In this document: one piece after another, positions 28,458-38,688 of the stretch | Position numbering within the stretch: the first letter of the stretch is position 1 | How the letters are laid out: each line of letters begins with the position of its first letter | Origin: Thermophagus xiamenensis | GTDB taxonomy: Bacteria > Bacteroidota > Bacteroidia > Bacteroidales > Marinilabiliaceae | Direction of reading: 5' to 3' | DNA: 64,000 bases | NCBI RefSeq assembly: GCF_900112795.1 | Contig: NZ_FONA01000008.1 | Location: 62,001-126,000, forward strand | Notes under the pieces: model-generated | Told to the model about the DNA's origin: nothing | The model's database searches: none | Seen by the model: only the letters and a program-made list of their open reading frames with translations | Translations under genes and position numbers: made by a program

Positions 28458-30293
28458 TTAAAAAGCGTGGCCCACATTCAGGTGAATTTGCCATTTACTG
28501 TTTTCATCAAACACAGGACGAGCAAAGTCCATCCCTACAGGACCTATTGGTGTGGCAAAACGAAATCCCGCTCCGGCCGACCAATGAATTTCGTTCAATC
28601 TGAAAGTACTTTCCCGACTCCATACATTGCCCCAATCGACAAATAGCACAATACTAAACGGGCCAACAACCTTGATGCGGGGCTCAACACTACCTTCCAG
28701 TAAGGAATTACCTCCCAAAGGGATACCCTCATCATCCAACGGTCCGAGCATATATCTTGACCATCCCCGCACCGAACGACTACCACCGGCAAAAAAACGC
28801 TCTTCAACAGGGGTCGCTTCCGACTCGCCAAAACGAATGATGTTTCCTGCCTCTAATCGCATGGCCAACACCACACCGTTGGTCACCGGCTGAAATCGCT
28901 TCCCTTCAAACATATACTTAAAAAACGGATAGGGCGAATTAAATATAGCGCCATTTACCTTTGCATTTACCGCCAAAGACCATCCCAGGGCAGGTTCCGA
29001 CTTAGGCATAGAATTATTGAAACTCATACCCACCGAAAAGCCATTCTTCGAATAGGTACTCTGATCCATATCCTCCAGCGACCGTTCAAAATCAGACGCA
29101 ATTTCAATGTCAACCCGCTCGTAAAACATAGAGACCGACCCGGTTAATCGACTTCCAAAATTATGGTATAAAGAAAGGTCACCACCCCACAGGAAAGATT
29201 CAAAACCTTCTTCTTTACGTTGCCGTACGGAAGGATTAAATTCTAAAGATGAATTGGGGCCAAAAATGGATGGCTGTGTTATTATGGCTTCAAAACGATA
29301 AGGTTCCAAACCCGAATGCTTGGCATAAAATTTTGTTCGCATGGTTTTTCCCGGAAAACTTAAATAACCCATCTCCAGAAATGTTCTGAAATGTTCTTCC
29401 AGACCATAACCAACGCCCACACGAGTAGAAAGACGAGGTGCTTCTTCTGTTTTAACTGTCACAGCAAGCGTATCAGAAGGCGGATTGGTCAAGGAAGTCT
29501 GAAACGATGCAATACGGAAAAGGCCCAGTCCATATACCTGCTTCTGCGATTGTGAAATAGCTTTGTAATTATAAATCTCTCCTTCTCTGAAGGTAATCTG
29601 CTTTTCTACAGCTTTTAACGGAACCCTTTCATTCCCAACAATGGTAACTTCTCCAAATCGACATAAAGGGCCTTTTTCTATTAGCCAGTTTATCGATGCA
29701 AAAAGTGTATCTGAAGACAAGGATATATCTGGTTGCACCTCCACATAAGCATAACCACGCGAAGCAAACCATTCGGTTATACGCTTCTGATCCTGCCTTA
29801 CCGCATCATCACGAAAACTACTTCCTTCCTTAACAATAAGTTCTTGTTTCAGTTGTTGAAATTGCTCCCATAGCAGAACAGTGTCTCTTTCCGTACCTTT
29901 TACTCCGGTAAAAAATACGGACCTAACAATAACAGGAGTACCCTCATCAATTGCTATAGTCAGATCAACCCGATAGTTTTTGCTAATCTTTTTAAGATTT
30001 TTCAATTCTACCTTAACCTGCAAAAAACCATTCATCTGATAAAAGGAAACCAGTCGCGCTTTATTCAACTCCCAGGCATCCGAACTATAATATGATGGCT
30101 CTTTTTTAAAAAAAGTTTTACCGACCCACGATGCATTGGTAAAATCTATCTTATCCATCAGCTCCCCTTTGCTGAAGCTTTTGTTCCCCTTAATTTTTAT
30201 GCGCCGTACCTCTCCATTCTCCTGTCCATTTAGAAATATGGGTATCCACAGGATAAACAATAAAAGCAGTAATATATTATTAATGGTTTTCAG
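28458..30293 (-). CDS. tamA: TamA/BamA-family outer membrane protein, likely CTG start
   Basis: 611 residues if started at CTG 30293. POTRA domains occupy ~25-265 (GNKSFSKGELMDKI, GVKGTERDTV, IVGNERVPLKAVEKQITF), followed by an Omp85 16-strand barrel with the conserved ending PIGPVGMDFARP. No ATG, GTG or TTG precedes TTG 30260, which would cut into the signal peptide. CTG at 30293 gives a complete one, (M)KTINNILLLLLFILWI..NGQ, so it is either a rare start or a mutated ATG. With TamB it forms the TAM envelope-assembly machine. Confidence 0.85.
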   Translation of the reverse strand: MKTINNILLLLLFILWIPIFLNGQENGEVRRIKIKGNKSFSKGELMDKIDFTNASWVGKTFFKKEPSYYSSDAWELNKARLVSFYQMNGFLQVKVELKNLKKISKNYRVDLTIAIDEGTPVIVRSVFFTGVKGTERDTVLLWEQFQQLKQELIVKEGSSFRDDAVRQDQKRITEWFASRGYAYVEVQPDISLSSDTLFASINWLIEKGPLCRFGEVTIVGNERVPLKAVEKQITFREGEIYNYKAISQSQKQVYGLGLFRIASFQTSLTNPPSDTLAVTVKTEEAPRLSTRVGVGYGLEEHFRTFLEMGYLSFPGKTMRTKFYAKHSGLEPYRFEAIITQPSIFGPNSSLEFNPSVRQRKEEGFESFLWGGDLSLYHNFGSRLTGSVSMFYERVDIEIASDFERSLEDMDQSTYSKNGFSVGMSFNNSMPKSEPALGWSLAVNAKVNGAIFNSPYPFFKYMFEGKRFQPVTNGVVLAMRLEAGNIIRFGESEATPVEERFFAGGSRSVRGWSRYMLGPLDDEGIPLGGNSLLEGSVEPRIKVVGPFSIVLFVDWGNVWSRESTFRLNEIHWSAGAGFRFATPIGPVGMDFARPVFDENSKWQIHLNVGHAF

Positions 30294-30666
30294 TTTGTAT
30301 ATATTTTGGAAATCAAAAATTACACCTTCAATTATACTATGTTATTGACCAAATAACTCTTACATAATTCAAGCTTAAATAGGCTGATATACTTCGCAAA
30401 ATTCTCCAGGCATAATTCATTTTTCTTCTAATGTAACATTTTTTAATTATCCCACCATAATTAAATTCATTGTAAAACACTGCCATATTAACACTTTGAA
30501 GTAAAAACTGTCTTTTTTATAAAATCCGGTTTCAGACCTGAACATTTTTCAAAATTAAGACATTAGGCCATTCTAAATTTTGTCGTTTCATCTTAATAAT
30601 GCGGTGCGATTATTGTAGCATAGGTTGAATAATTTCTAAATTTGCGAGCATTATTTGTTAACCCAA
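30294..30666. other. Spacer upstream of tamA
   Basis: No gene or element copy is seen. The region should hold the promoter of the tam operon, but I find no convincing TTG-N20-TAnnTTTG pair. Confidence 0.4.
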
Positions 30667-30897
30667 ATAAAACGAGCATGGCGGCTTTTGCCACAAAAGA
30701 GCATGACCAAAAAAACTTGTCCCAATAAGAACATGAATAAACTTTAGGTCATGCGAGTTCCATTAGTCCAATAAGTTAAATAAATTTTATACTAATGAAA
30801 CGAGCATGACAATGAGAGATTTTCACAACAGAGAATGTATAAAACTCTTTGTCATGCGAGTCCCATCAGACCAATAACTTAGAAAAATTTTATACTG
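30667..30897 (+). mobile_element. Two element copies forming the leader of a GH130 gene
   Basis: 30667-30794 (128 bp) is a composite copy whose stem is GCATGACC/GGTCATGC, preceded by a partial GCATGGCGG arm. 30795-30897 (103 bp) is a class I copy with GCATGACAA/TTTGTCATGC. The second ends TTTTATACTG, directly joined to the gene's ATGAA start codon. Confidence 0.85.
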
Positions 30898-32364
30898 ATG
30901 AAACTATCCGTTGTCCGTAAGAACACTATCATTTACCCTAATAACAACAGGGTAATTGCACGTTTCTTTTTCAATGGAGATCAACGCGCTAGCAAGGTGA
31001 TTGAAAATATTTTAAAAATGCCTGAACATGAAGTTAGCGCTAACATGAGTCAGATACTTCGAGAATTTACGCGACGGCATCGAAGTATTACCACCTTATT
31101 CAAAAAACACTACAACAAAGTAAGGCATTTAGTACAAGACTTAAATGGAAAAACACTGCTTTCCGAAAACCGAAAATTACTCATAGGCGCCTATTTTACA
31201 ATGGAATATGCCATTGAATCGGCAGCCTTATTCAATCCTTCGATTGTGGAGGATCCCGATCAAAGTGGTTTGGAGGAAGGACAAACCCGTGTTATCATAA
31301 GCCTTAGAGGGACCGGTGAAGGACATATATCATCGCTGGTATTCCGCAGAGCAATCATTGATCAAAATAACGATATTCACCTTCAGGAAGAGGGCAACCA
31401 AATTGATGAAGCAGAACTGGTAAAAAGTTACCATTACCACAAACATCTTTTTATTGCCAGATTAAACGACATGGGGATTCAACCCCACCTTTATGAAAAA
31501 GTGCTTCGACAATTACCCGATGAATTCAATTACGATCAGGTACGTGAAGCCGCGCAAAAACTTCAGGCCGATGAACCGGACCTGACATTGGAGGCTCAAA
31601 AAGCCTTACAAGAAATTTTATGGCTGGCAGGTTCTTATACAGAAATAAGATTCTCTTTAGATACCGACCTGTCAGAAAGAGTTATATTTCCTTTGTCTAA
31701 ATTTGAAAAAAACGGCATAGAAGATGCTCGTTTTGTACGTTTTGTTGAAGATGACGGCTCAGTAACCTATTATGCCACCTATACGGCCTTTGACGGATAT
31801 ACCATTCTGCCTAAATTAATTGTTACGAAAGATTTCTACAGGTTCAGGATTTTCCCTATACATGGAAAATTTGCAAAAGATAAGAACCTGGCACTTTTCC
31901 CCCGTCGCATCAACGGAAAGTATGCCATGATTAGTCGCATTGATGGTGTCAATAACTATATCATGTTCTCGGATGATCTGAGCATGTGGCGGGAAGCACA
32001 AATATTGCAAGAACCACTCCATCCATGGGAGTTAATGCAAATTGGGAATGGGGGCTCACCTCTGGAAACCGAACATGGCTGGCTGCTCATCACTCACGGC
32101 GTAGGTCCTGTCCGGAAATATTCTTTGGGTGCCTGCCTGCTGGATTTGGAAGACCCCACGAAAGTTATTGCCAGATTAAAAGAACCATTGCTGATTCCAT
32201 CAGAAAATGAAAGAGCCGGATATGTACCCAATGTGGTTTATACATGCGGCTCTTATATTCATAATGGTGAATTAATAATTCCGTATGCCATGAGCGACTA
32301 CGCATCCTCATTTGCTACGGTCAACCTGGATGATCTTATTCGGGAATTGAAAGCCTCATCCTGA
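30898..32364 (+). CDS. GH130 family protein with N-terminal extension
   Basis: 488 residues. An N-terminal helical part of ~190 residues, then a GH130 propeller: IIPL-type SKFEKNGIEDARFVRFV with the general-acid Asp kept but the usual EDPR changed to EDAR, YYATYTAFDGY, LFPRRINGKYAMISRIDG, IGNGGSPLETEHGWLLITHG, YVPNVVYTCGS and IPYAMSDYASSFATV. Cytoplasmic. This larger type is separate from the classical phosphorylases and may be a hydrolase or act on another mannoside. Its start codon ATGAA is supplied by an upstream element, and its end overlaps that of hemE by nine bases, tail to tail. Confidence 0.85.
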   Translation: MKLSVVRKNTIIYPNNNRVIARFFFNGDQRASKVIENILKMPEHEVSANMSQILREFTRRHRSITTLFKKHYNKVRHLVQDLNGKTLLSENRKLLIGAYFTMEYAIESAALFNPSIVEDPDQSGLEEGQTRVIISLRGTGEGHISSLVFRRAIIDQNNDIHLQEEGNQIDEAELVKSYHYHKHLFIARLNDMGIQPHLYEKVLRQLPDEFNYDQVREAAQKLQADEPDLTLEAQKALQEILWLAGSYTEIRFSLDTDLSERVIFPLSKFEKNGIEDARFVRFVEDDGSVTYYATYTAFDGYTILPKLIVTKDFYRFRIFPIHGKFAKDKNLALFPRRINGKYAMISRIDGVNNYIMFSDDLSMWREAQILQEPLHPWELMQIGNGGSPLETEHGWLLITHGVGPVRKYSLGACLLDLEDPTKVIARLKEPLLIPSENERAGYVPNVVYTCGSYIHNGELIIPYAMSDYASSFATVNLDDLIRELKASS

Positions 32365-33387
32365 CCAATTGGCTGACTTCACCCATTCCACAACTAACCG
32401 GGCATTTTCATAAGGAATGTCCGGTAGAAAACCATGGCCTAAATTTATTACCAGGTTAGGGTATTCCCGGTAAAAAGGCAGATAATTTTTCAGGGTTGCC
32501 AGGATCTCTTCTTTGGGTGCATATAGCAGACGAGGGTCTAAATTTCCTTGCAACCCTACTTCCTGCTGAACCAATTCGCGGGCATGACGCAATGGCATTT
32601 GCCAGTCGATGCTAACATAATCGGCAACATCAGAAGTGATGTATCGAATGCCGGTTCCAAGCCCTTTGGGGAAAAATATAAAAGGTACACCCATCTGACG
32701 CACCGCATCCGAAATTCTTCGAATTGCCGGCCAAAAAAGTTCCATATATAATTCTGCAGGAATAAGCCCTGCGTGTGTATCAAACAGCTGAAAAATGTCG
32801 ACACCCGCACGAATTTGATTTTGTGCATAAATAATCGACATTTCAGTTATGGCATCAATCAGTTTCCGGGCATCTTTTTTATTAGTATAAAGGTATTTTA
32901 CCGCGTCCGGGAAATTTGGAGTCCTGGCCGTGCCCTGCAACATATAACACAGCGTAGTGAGTGGAGCCCCGCAAAAACCAATCAGCGGAATATTTTCCGG
33001 ACGAAGTCTTACGATTGTCTCGATGTTGCGATAGATATAATCCAACTTTGAAGCATCGGGCGTCAATACCCGTGAAGGGTTAGTGGTTTGGTGCAACGGT
33101 TTCTCGAACACCGGACCATGATCCGTAAACGACAAATCCATACCCAAAGCCACCGGAATAACCAAAATATCGGAAAACAGGATCGCCGCATCCACACCCA
33201 AATCATATACCGGCATCAACGTCACTTTGGCCGCTAACTCGGGTTCTCTCATCAATTCCTGAAATGAATACTTCTCTTTCAACCGTTGATAATTGGGTAA
33301 TATACGTCCCGCTTGCCGCATAAACCATACCGGCGGTCGTTCCGTCGAATACCCTTTCAGCTTATTTTTCAGTAAAGATTCTTGCAT
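32356..33387 (-). CDS. hemE: Uroporphyrinogen decarboxylase
   Basis: 343 residues, normal length. PVWFMRQAGRILPNYQ carries the active-site Arg, followed by AAILFSDILVIPVALGMDL with the key Asp, GFCGAPLTTLCYMLQG, FDTHAGLIP and INLGHGFLPDIPYEN. It removes four carboxyl groups from uroporphyrinogen III to give coproporphyrinogen III in the cytoplasm. It is the last gene of the co-directional haem run, 178 bases after hemL, and overlaps the convergent GH130 gene. Confidence 0.97.
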   Translation of the reverse strand: MQESLLKNKLKGYSTERPPVWFMRQAGRILPNYQRLKEKYSFQELMREPELAAKVTLMPVYDLGVDAAILFSDILVIPVALGMDLSFTDHGPVFEKPLHQTTNPSRVLTPDASKLDYIYRNIETIVRLRPENIPLIGFCGAPLTTLCYMLQGTARTPNFPDAVKYLYTNKKDARKLIDAITEMSIIYAQNQIRAGVDIFQLFDTHAGLIPAELYMELFWPAIRRISDAVRQMGVPFIFFPKGLGTGIRYITSDVADYVSIDWQMPLRHARELVQQEVGLQGNLDPRLLYAPKEEILATLKNYLPFYREYPNLVINLGHGFLPDIPYENARLVVEWVKSANWSG

Positions 33388-33565
33388 TAATATTAATTTG
33401 GAAATTTAAAAACTCGGCAAACACCAACCACTGCTCTTGCTTTAAAAATTAACAACCATCATATACAGGGCTTTCCATATCATTCACATAAATAAAATAT
33501 TGACAATTGAATTTTGCACAATACCCTATATATAGATTTCCCCGTTTCTCATGGGCAAACTTCTG

Positions 33566-34855
33566 CTAAATTTCCTTCAATACTTTTTCCGATACTTCAA
33601 TTAACCGGTCAATATCTTCTTCTGTATGAGCATCAGATACAAAAGTACACTCAAACTGGGATGGCGCCAGATAGATGCCATTTTCAAGCATCTTTTTGAA
33701 AAAGGCCGCATATCGTTTGGTGTCGGATTTTCCGGCCTGTTCAAAATTAGTGACTTGCCCCTGGTCGTTAAAAAAGAGAGTCATCATACCGCCAACACGG
33801 TTAATCACGGCGGGAACCCCGGCTTTTTCAAGATTATTTCTTAATCCTTCCTCTAACCGCACAGCTTTCGCTTCTACCCTTTTATAAATACCCGGATCGT
33901 TTTTTAGTATTTGTAGGGCTGCTTTACCGGCCGCCATGGCTAACGGATTCCCTGATAAAGTGCCGGCCTGATAAACAGCTCCCTCCGGTGCTAAGTGATT
34001 CATTATTTCTGCATGTCCTCCAAATGCACCTACAGGCAAACCTCCTCCGATAATTTTACCCATGGTCGTCAAATCGGGTGTTATACCCAGGAATTGCTGA
34101 GCACCTCCCGTCGACAATCGAAATCCGGTGATCACCTCATCAAAAATCAACAAAGCACCATAACGGGAAGTTAAGGCTCTCAACCCTTCCAAAAAGCCGG
34201 GGGCGGGAGGAATAACACCCATGTTTCCGGGAATCGGCTCTACAATTACCGCGGCTATCTGACCATCATTATCCTCAAACAGTTTTTCTACCGAAGCCAA
34301 ATCATTATATGAAGCTATTAAAGTATCCTGTGCGGCAGCTTTTGTAACACCCGGGCTGTCGGGAAGACCAAAGGTCATAGCACCTGAACCCGCCTGAATC
34401 AAAAAACTGTCGGCATGTCCGTGATAACATCCGGCAAATTTAATGACCTTGTCTCTTTGGGTATAACCACGAGCCAGACGCAAAGCACTCATGGTAGCTT
34501 CGGTCCCGGAGCTGACCATTCGGACCTTTTCTACTGATGGCACCATCCGGATAATCAGCTCTGCCATCTCATTTTCCAATAAGGTGGGAGCTCCGAAACT
34601 GGTTCCGTCAACAGCTGTTTTCTGTATGGCTTCCACCACCTCATCTCTTGCATGACCAAGAATGAGAGGCCCCCATGAAGCTACAAAATCGATATATTCG
34701 TTACCATCAATATCCCACACCCTGGCACCTTTTCCTTTCTGGATAAACACAGGGTTTCCTCCTACACTCTTGAATGCCCGAACCGGCGAATTAACACCCC
34801 CGGGCATCAACTCACATGCTTTTTTATAAGCTTCTTTACTTTTTACTGTATTCAT
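33566..34855 (-). CDS. hemL: Glutamate-1-semialdehyde 2,1-aminomutase
   Basis: 429 residues, class III PLP aminotransferase. It shows [53 protein letters not shown] and the PLP Lys in [18 protein letters not shown]. It turns glutamate-1-semialdehyde into 5-aminolevulinate, the second step of the C5 pathway begun by hemA nearby. Its start ATGAAT immediately follows a degenerate right end of a class II element. Confidence 0.97.
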   Translation of the reverse strand: MNTVKSKEAYKKACELMPGGVNSPVRAFKSVGGNPVFIQKGKGARVWDIDGNEYIDFVASWGPLILGHARDEVVEAIQKTAVDGTSFGAPTLLENEMAELIIRMVPSVEKVRMVSSGTEATMSALRLARGYTQRDKVIKFAGCYHGHADSFLIQAGSGAMTFGLPDSPGVTKAAAQDTLIASYNDLASVEKLFEDNDGQIAAVIVEPIPGNMGVIPPAPGFLEGLRALTSRYGALLIFDEVITGFRLSTGGAQQFLGITPDLTTMGKIIGGGLPVGAFGGHAEIMNHLAPEGAVYQAGTLSGNPLAMAAGKAALQILKNDPGIYKRVEAKAVRLEEGLRNNLEKAGVPAVINRVGGMMTLFFNDQGQVTNFEQAGKSDTKRYAAFFKKMLENGIYLAPSQFECTFVSDAHTEEDIDRLIEVSEKVLKEI

Positions 34856-35095
34856 TTAGTACAAATTTTTTCTAAGTTCCTGGCCAAATGAAGTTTAAAG
34901 TTAGTCATTAGTGATTAGTCGTTTGTCACTAGTGGTTAGTGGTTAGTCACTAGTGGTTAGTAGTTAGTTAATCAACACTAGTCACTAATGACTGTTGACT
35001 ATTGACTAATCACTAATGACTTCTTCTGCCTTCTGCCTGTGCTCTTCTGGCTATGTCTTTTATTTTATACATTTCTTTTTGCGGCAAAAGTCACC
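34856..35095 (-). mobile_element. Degenerate class II element between hemB and hemL
   Basis: The right end next to hemL (AACTTAGAAAAAATTTGTAC on the minus strand) and the interior of TTAGT/ACTAA repeats, TTCTGCCTTCTGCCTG and a decayed CTTTTTGCGGCAAAAG hairpin match class II. The hairpin end near 35095 has lost the ATGAAACGAG terminus. Confidence 0.7.
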
Positions 35096-35132
35096 AAACA
35101 CATTCAGGTTACTTTTATTTCTAATTTGCCAT

Positions 35133-35170
35133 AAGGAATCTGCGATTGGCAGAGCAATCACAAATTCCTT
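35133..35170 (-). terminator. 16-bp hairpin after hemB
   Basis: Arms 35133-35148 and 35155-35170 pair over 16 positions. The two mismatches in DNA become U-G wobbles in the minus-strand RNA, so the stem is complete only in the hemB transcript, 26 bases after its stop. No strong T run follows, so it could be a processing or stability element instead of a terminator. Confidence 0.5.
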
Positions 35171-35195
35171 AAGATGATTACCTCCGGCAATCGGC

Positions 35196-36179
35196 TCAAT
35201 TTTCTCCTTTACTATTCAGAATAAACTCTTTGGCATGATAGGTAATTATCACATCTGCTCCGGCACGTTTTATGGAAGTAAGAATTTCTTTGATAATGCG
35301 TTTCTCATCAATCCATCCTTGCTGAGCCGCAGCTTTAACCATAGAAAACTCACCGCTTACATTGTATGCCACCAGTGGCATATTGAAGGTCGACTTAACT
35401 CTCTGTATCACATCCATGTAACTTAATGCCGGTTTCACCATTACCATATCGGCCCCTTCGATAATATCTTGTTCCACCTCCCGTAATGCTTCATCCGAAT
35501 TGGCCGGGTCCATCTGGTAAGTTGAGCGATCGCCAAATTTAGGTGCACTTTCGGCAGCATCACGGAATGGCCCGTAAAAGGCCGATGCATACTTGGCCGA
35601 ATAAGCCATGATAGGGGTATTCTCAAATCCGTTTTCGTCCAACGCCTTGCGAATAACGCCGACACGACCGTCCATCATGTCACTGGGCGCAACAATATCG
35701 GCACCGGCCTCAGCCAGGGTTACCGATTGTGCCGCCAGCGTCTTCAATGTCAAATCGTTGTTGACATCTCCATCTACAACCGTTCCGCAATGGCCGTGGA
35801 CAGTATATTCGCAATTACAAACATCTGCCACAATCATCACCTCCGGCAACTCTTTCTTCAAAGCTCGTATAGCGCGCGGAACAATAGCATCATGACTACA
35901 TGCTACGCTGCCATCTTCATCCTTCTCTTCGGGAATACCAAACAGTAATATTTTATCAATACCTGTTGTTGTGTAAAGATCTTTAACCTCTTTTACCAGC
36001 AAATCTATGGACCACTGGTAATTCCCCGGCATGGAATCGATGGGATTTTTCACCCCTTCGCCGGGACATACAAAATAGGGCATAATCAAATCATCCCGGT
36101 TAACAATGGTTTCGCGAACCATATTCCTTATTACCGGGGTTTTGCGTAAACGTCTCAGACGTGTTATTGGAAAACTCAT
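35196..36179 (-). CDS. hemB: Delta-aminolevulinic acid dehydratase (porphobilinogen synthase)
   Basis: 327 residues. The zinc-type metal site is seen as [14 protein letters not shown] with three Cys. The Schiff-base lysines lie in [14 protein letters not shown] and [21 protein letters not shown] is also present. It condenses two 5-aminolevulinates to porphobilinogen as an octamer. It sits between hemD and hemL in a co-directional set, separated on each side by repeat-filled gaps. Confidence 0.97.
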   Translation of the reverse strand: MSFPITRLRRLRKTPVIRNMVRETIVNRDDLIMPYFVCPGEGVKNPIDSMPGNYQWSIDLLVKEVKDLYTTTGIDKILLFGIPEEKDEDGSVACSHDAIVPRAIRALKKELPEVMIVADVCNCEYTVHGHCGTVVDGDVNNDLTLKTLAAQSVTLAEAGADIVAPSDMMDGRVGVIRKALDENGFENTPIMAYSAKYASAFYGPFRDAAESAPKFGDRSTYQMDPANSDEALREVEQDIIEGADMVMVKPALSYMDVIQRVKSTFNMPLVAYNVSGEFSMVKAAAQQGWIDEKRIIKEILTSIKRAGADVIITYHAKEFILNSKGEN

Positions 36180-36215
36180 AACGTATATGTTTTATAATCG
36201 TTCGTCTTTTTTTTC

Positions 36216-36383
36216 AGACGGATTATTTTCCGTCTCTACATATATTTTGGGACCGATGGTGATCCGTCGCTCCTGACCAACGGATGGTGATCCGTTTCTA
36301 CTGGCGGACGGATGGTTATTCGTCTCTACCTGTATTATGGGACCGATGGTTATCCGTTGGTTCAGATTGATAATTATCCGTCT
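36216..36383. repeat. Cluster of ACGGAT-N4-ATCCGT palindromes
   Basis: Five or six imperfect 16-bp palindromes of the form ACGGAT-GGTG/TTAT-ATCCGT, separated by CTCTAC-like spacers, fill the gap between hemD and hemB. A similar cluster occurs at 47395-47492. Confidence 0.7.
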
Positions 36384-37142
36384 TTACATATGATTTATGG
36401 TTTCTAATGCGCACTGTGCCAATCCATAATAACTTTGGACAGGGGACGTGCCTAATGGTTCAATACCCAACCGGCGGGCGGCATCAGATGTGGTTTCGCC
36501 AATACTTACCAATCTCAATGGCCGCTTGATTTTATCTTTAACCAATGCCATAAGGTTCTTAACTCCCGAAGGACTACTCACCGCAATAAGGGTATAATCA
36601 TCATATATGATTCGTTTCAATATGTTTTCATCGACATTTTCAGGCACCCGTGTTTGATATACATCCACCCGCTCCACCTGATTTTGCGGGGATAACGCCT
36701 CTTTCAACCGGTTTGGTGCCAAATTACCCAGAGCCAAAAGAACCTTTTGACCGGAACCAACAACCTCTGCCAGCTCATATGAAAATTTCACACCCGATGT
36801 TCCACTACCTGTAAAATGCGGCTCGTAACCTTTTGTCCTTAATGCCTTCGCTGTTCCCGAACCTATTACCGCTATTTTATTCTCTCGTGAAAAAGAATAC
36901 CGCCTCAAAAAAGAATGAACCCCGTTTTTACTGGTAAAAACAATCCAATGATAGTCTTCCAAATCGTGATTAAGTCGAAACGACAAATCAGCGATTTCAA
37001 TCATAGGAAGCGACAATAAAGAGATGCCGTTTGCGGTCATCACCTCCCGGAACTGCTCCCCTGCATCGACAGGCCATGTGGTTATAACGGTTATTCTTCT
37101 GTTCATGATTCCCGGGCCCTGTACTTTAGCCTTTATTGGCAT
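36384..37142 (-). CDS. hemD: Uroporphyrinogen-III synthase
   Basis: 252 residues from ATG 37142; ATG 37106 (MNRRITVITTWPVDAG) fits the family start better. The two-domain fold is typical and weakly conserved: LEDYHWIVFTSKNGVHSF, KIAVIGSGTAKALRTKGYEP, DYTLIAVSSPSGVKNLM and RLVSIGETTSDAARRLG. It closes and inverts hydroxymethylbilane to uroporphyrinogen III. Directly after hemC in transcription order. Confidence 0.9.
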   Translation of the reverse strand: MPIKAKVQGPGIMNRRITVITTWPVDAGEQFREVMTANGISLLSLPMIEIADLSFRLNHDLEDYHWIVFTSKNGVHSFLRRYSFSRENKIAVIGSGTAKALRTKGYEPHFTGSGTSGVKFSYELAEVVGSGQKVLLALGNLAPNRLKEALSPQNQVERVDVYQTRVPENVDENILKRIIYDDYTLIAVSSPSGVKNLMALVKDKIKRPLRLVSIGETTSDAARRLGIEPLGTSPVQSYYGLAQCALETINHM

Positions 37143-37173
37143 AAATTGATAAATTCAACTTCTGCCTTTTTAT

Positions 37174-37375
37174 CCGCATAAAATTTACTTAATCCATTGA
37201 TATTTTGCTTCTTAAAAGCAGTCATCAGTGGTTAGTCATTAGTTATTTAGCACTAACCACTAATGACTGTCGACTAATGACTAAAAACTTCTTCTGCCTT
37301 CTGCCTGTGCACTTCTGCCTGTGTCGTTTATAGATGTTCTTATTGTGGAAAACCTTCATGCCATGCTCGTTTCAT
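37174..37375 (-). mobile_element. Class II element between hemC and hemD
   Basis: 202 bp. On the minus strand it starts ATGAAACGAGC (TTTCAT at 37370-37375) and ends AAGTAAATTTTATGCGG. The interior has TTAGT/ACTAA repeats and TTCTGCCTTCTGCCTG, and the hairpin arm is degenerate. The terminal pentamer is ATAAA here, not ATGAA. Confidence 0.75.
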
Positions 37376-37404
37376 TTTTATTATTGATTAAGCCCCCCTT
37401 ATGT

Positions 37405-38328
37405 TTATCTAATAGTCTCGAGAATTTGTCGTCCTCCTGAGTTCAATAATTTTTGGGCGAGCTGAACGGCACATTTTTGCGCCTCTGCCTGTTTGCATTC
37501 AACGGTTTCACGTAACAGTATGCGGCCATCGATTGCTCCAATCATTCCGGTTAAACGCATGTTGTCACCCACCAATTGAGAATAACAAGCAACCGGAACC
37601 TGACACCCACCTTCAATGGTTTTAAGAAATGCCCGCTCGGCATTGGTGGTTAAAAAAGTCATTTCATCCGTTACGGCTTTCACAACTTCCGATACAAGGG
37701 AATCGTCTGACCGTATCTCCATGGCCACGGCGCCCTGACTTACCGCAGGCAGTATCACTTCGGGCTCAAGAAATTCGGTAATTTTTTCTTCCAGTCCGAG
37801 ACGGATGAAGCCTGCACCGGCCATGACCAAAGCATCACAAAGCCCTTCTTCCATTTTTCGCAGTCGCGTTTCTACGTTACCCCTAATATCCACCACTTTA
37901 AGATAGGGATATTTATGCAGAATTTGTGCCTGTCGCCGAAGACTCGACGTGCCAATTCGGTCGTTGGATGTCAACTCTTTTAGTGAGCGTCCGTCCCGCG
38001 ACACCAAAACATCCCGCACTTCACCCCGGGGCAGGACGCCACCTAACCTCAGTCCTTCCGGCAAGTCGGTAGGCAAATCTTTGAGACTGTGAACGGCAAT
38101 ATCCACCTCACCGTTCAACAAAGCATTTTCTATTTCCCGGGTAAACAGTCCTTTATCGCCGATTTTTGACAATGCTACTTCCAAAACGGCATCCCCTTTG
38201 GTTTTAAATGGAATGATATTAACAACCATTTCTGGAAAGCAACGCATCAGCGCGTCTTTCACCTGATGAGCCTGCCACAACGCCAGCTTACTGCTTCGCG
38301 TTCCTATATTTATTGTCTCTTTGGTCAT
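37405..38328 (-). CDS. hemC: Hydroxymethylbilane synthase (porphobilinogen deaminase)
   Basis: 307 residues. IGTRSSKLALWQAH at the start, VHSLKDLPTDLPEGL, RIGTSSLRRQAQIL with the substrate-binding arginines, and the dipyrromethane cofactor Cys in IEGGCQVPVACYS. It links four porphobilinogens into hydroxymethylbilane. Follows hemA by 360 bases of repeat-rich spacer. Confidence 0.97.
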   Translation of the reverse strand: MTKETINIGTRSSKLALWQAHQVKDALMRCFPEMVVNIIPFKTKGDAVLEVALSKIGDKGLFTREIENALLNGEVDIAVHSLKDLPTDLPEGLRLGGVLPRGEVRDVLVSRDGRSLKELTSNDRIGTSSLRRQAQILHKYPYLKVVDIRGNVETRLRKMEEGLCDALVMAGAGFIRLGLEEKITEFLEPEVILPAVSQGAVAMEIRSDDSLVSEVVKAVTDEMTFLTTNAERAFLKTIEGGCQVPVACYSQLVGDNMRLTGMIGAIDGRILLRETVECKQAEAQKCAVQLAQKLLNSGGRQILETIR

Positions 38329-38688
38329 TATTTTTTAACACCCTTATGTATCTGGTTTATTCGCAAAAAATCAAATTAACTCACTGACCTTATGAATCTT
38401 ATAGTTAATGAACAGTAGTTAGTTATTAGTCACTAGTCATTAGTGGTTAGTTTATTTTGTACATCAAATACAAGATGTTTAGATTATTAGATACAAGATA
38501 TAAAATGAATGTTTTACAGTAACAATAACTTGAAATACGTATACCAATCCCTTCAATCTTTTCAATCTCCTCAATCCCTTCAGCCCCTCAATTGTCCCAA
38601 TCCTTTAGGCTAATTCGGCTTTTACCTCAACTTGAAAGATTCTTAATATCTATAAATCTAAAATCTAAAAATCTGACACATTAATCTT
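38329..38688. other. Low-complexity gap with partial class II remnant
   Basis: At ~38380-38455 TTAGT-type repeats match part of a class II interior without its ends. Around 38560-38690 there are short direct repeats such as CCTTCAATCT and TAAATCTAAA. No gene is seen. Confidence 0.5.

Noticed and set aside
32356-32364. Frameshift at the junction of GH130 and hemE
   Set aside because: The nine-base overlap is tail to tail between opposite strands; both proteins have normal ends.
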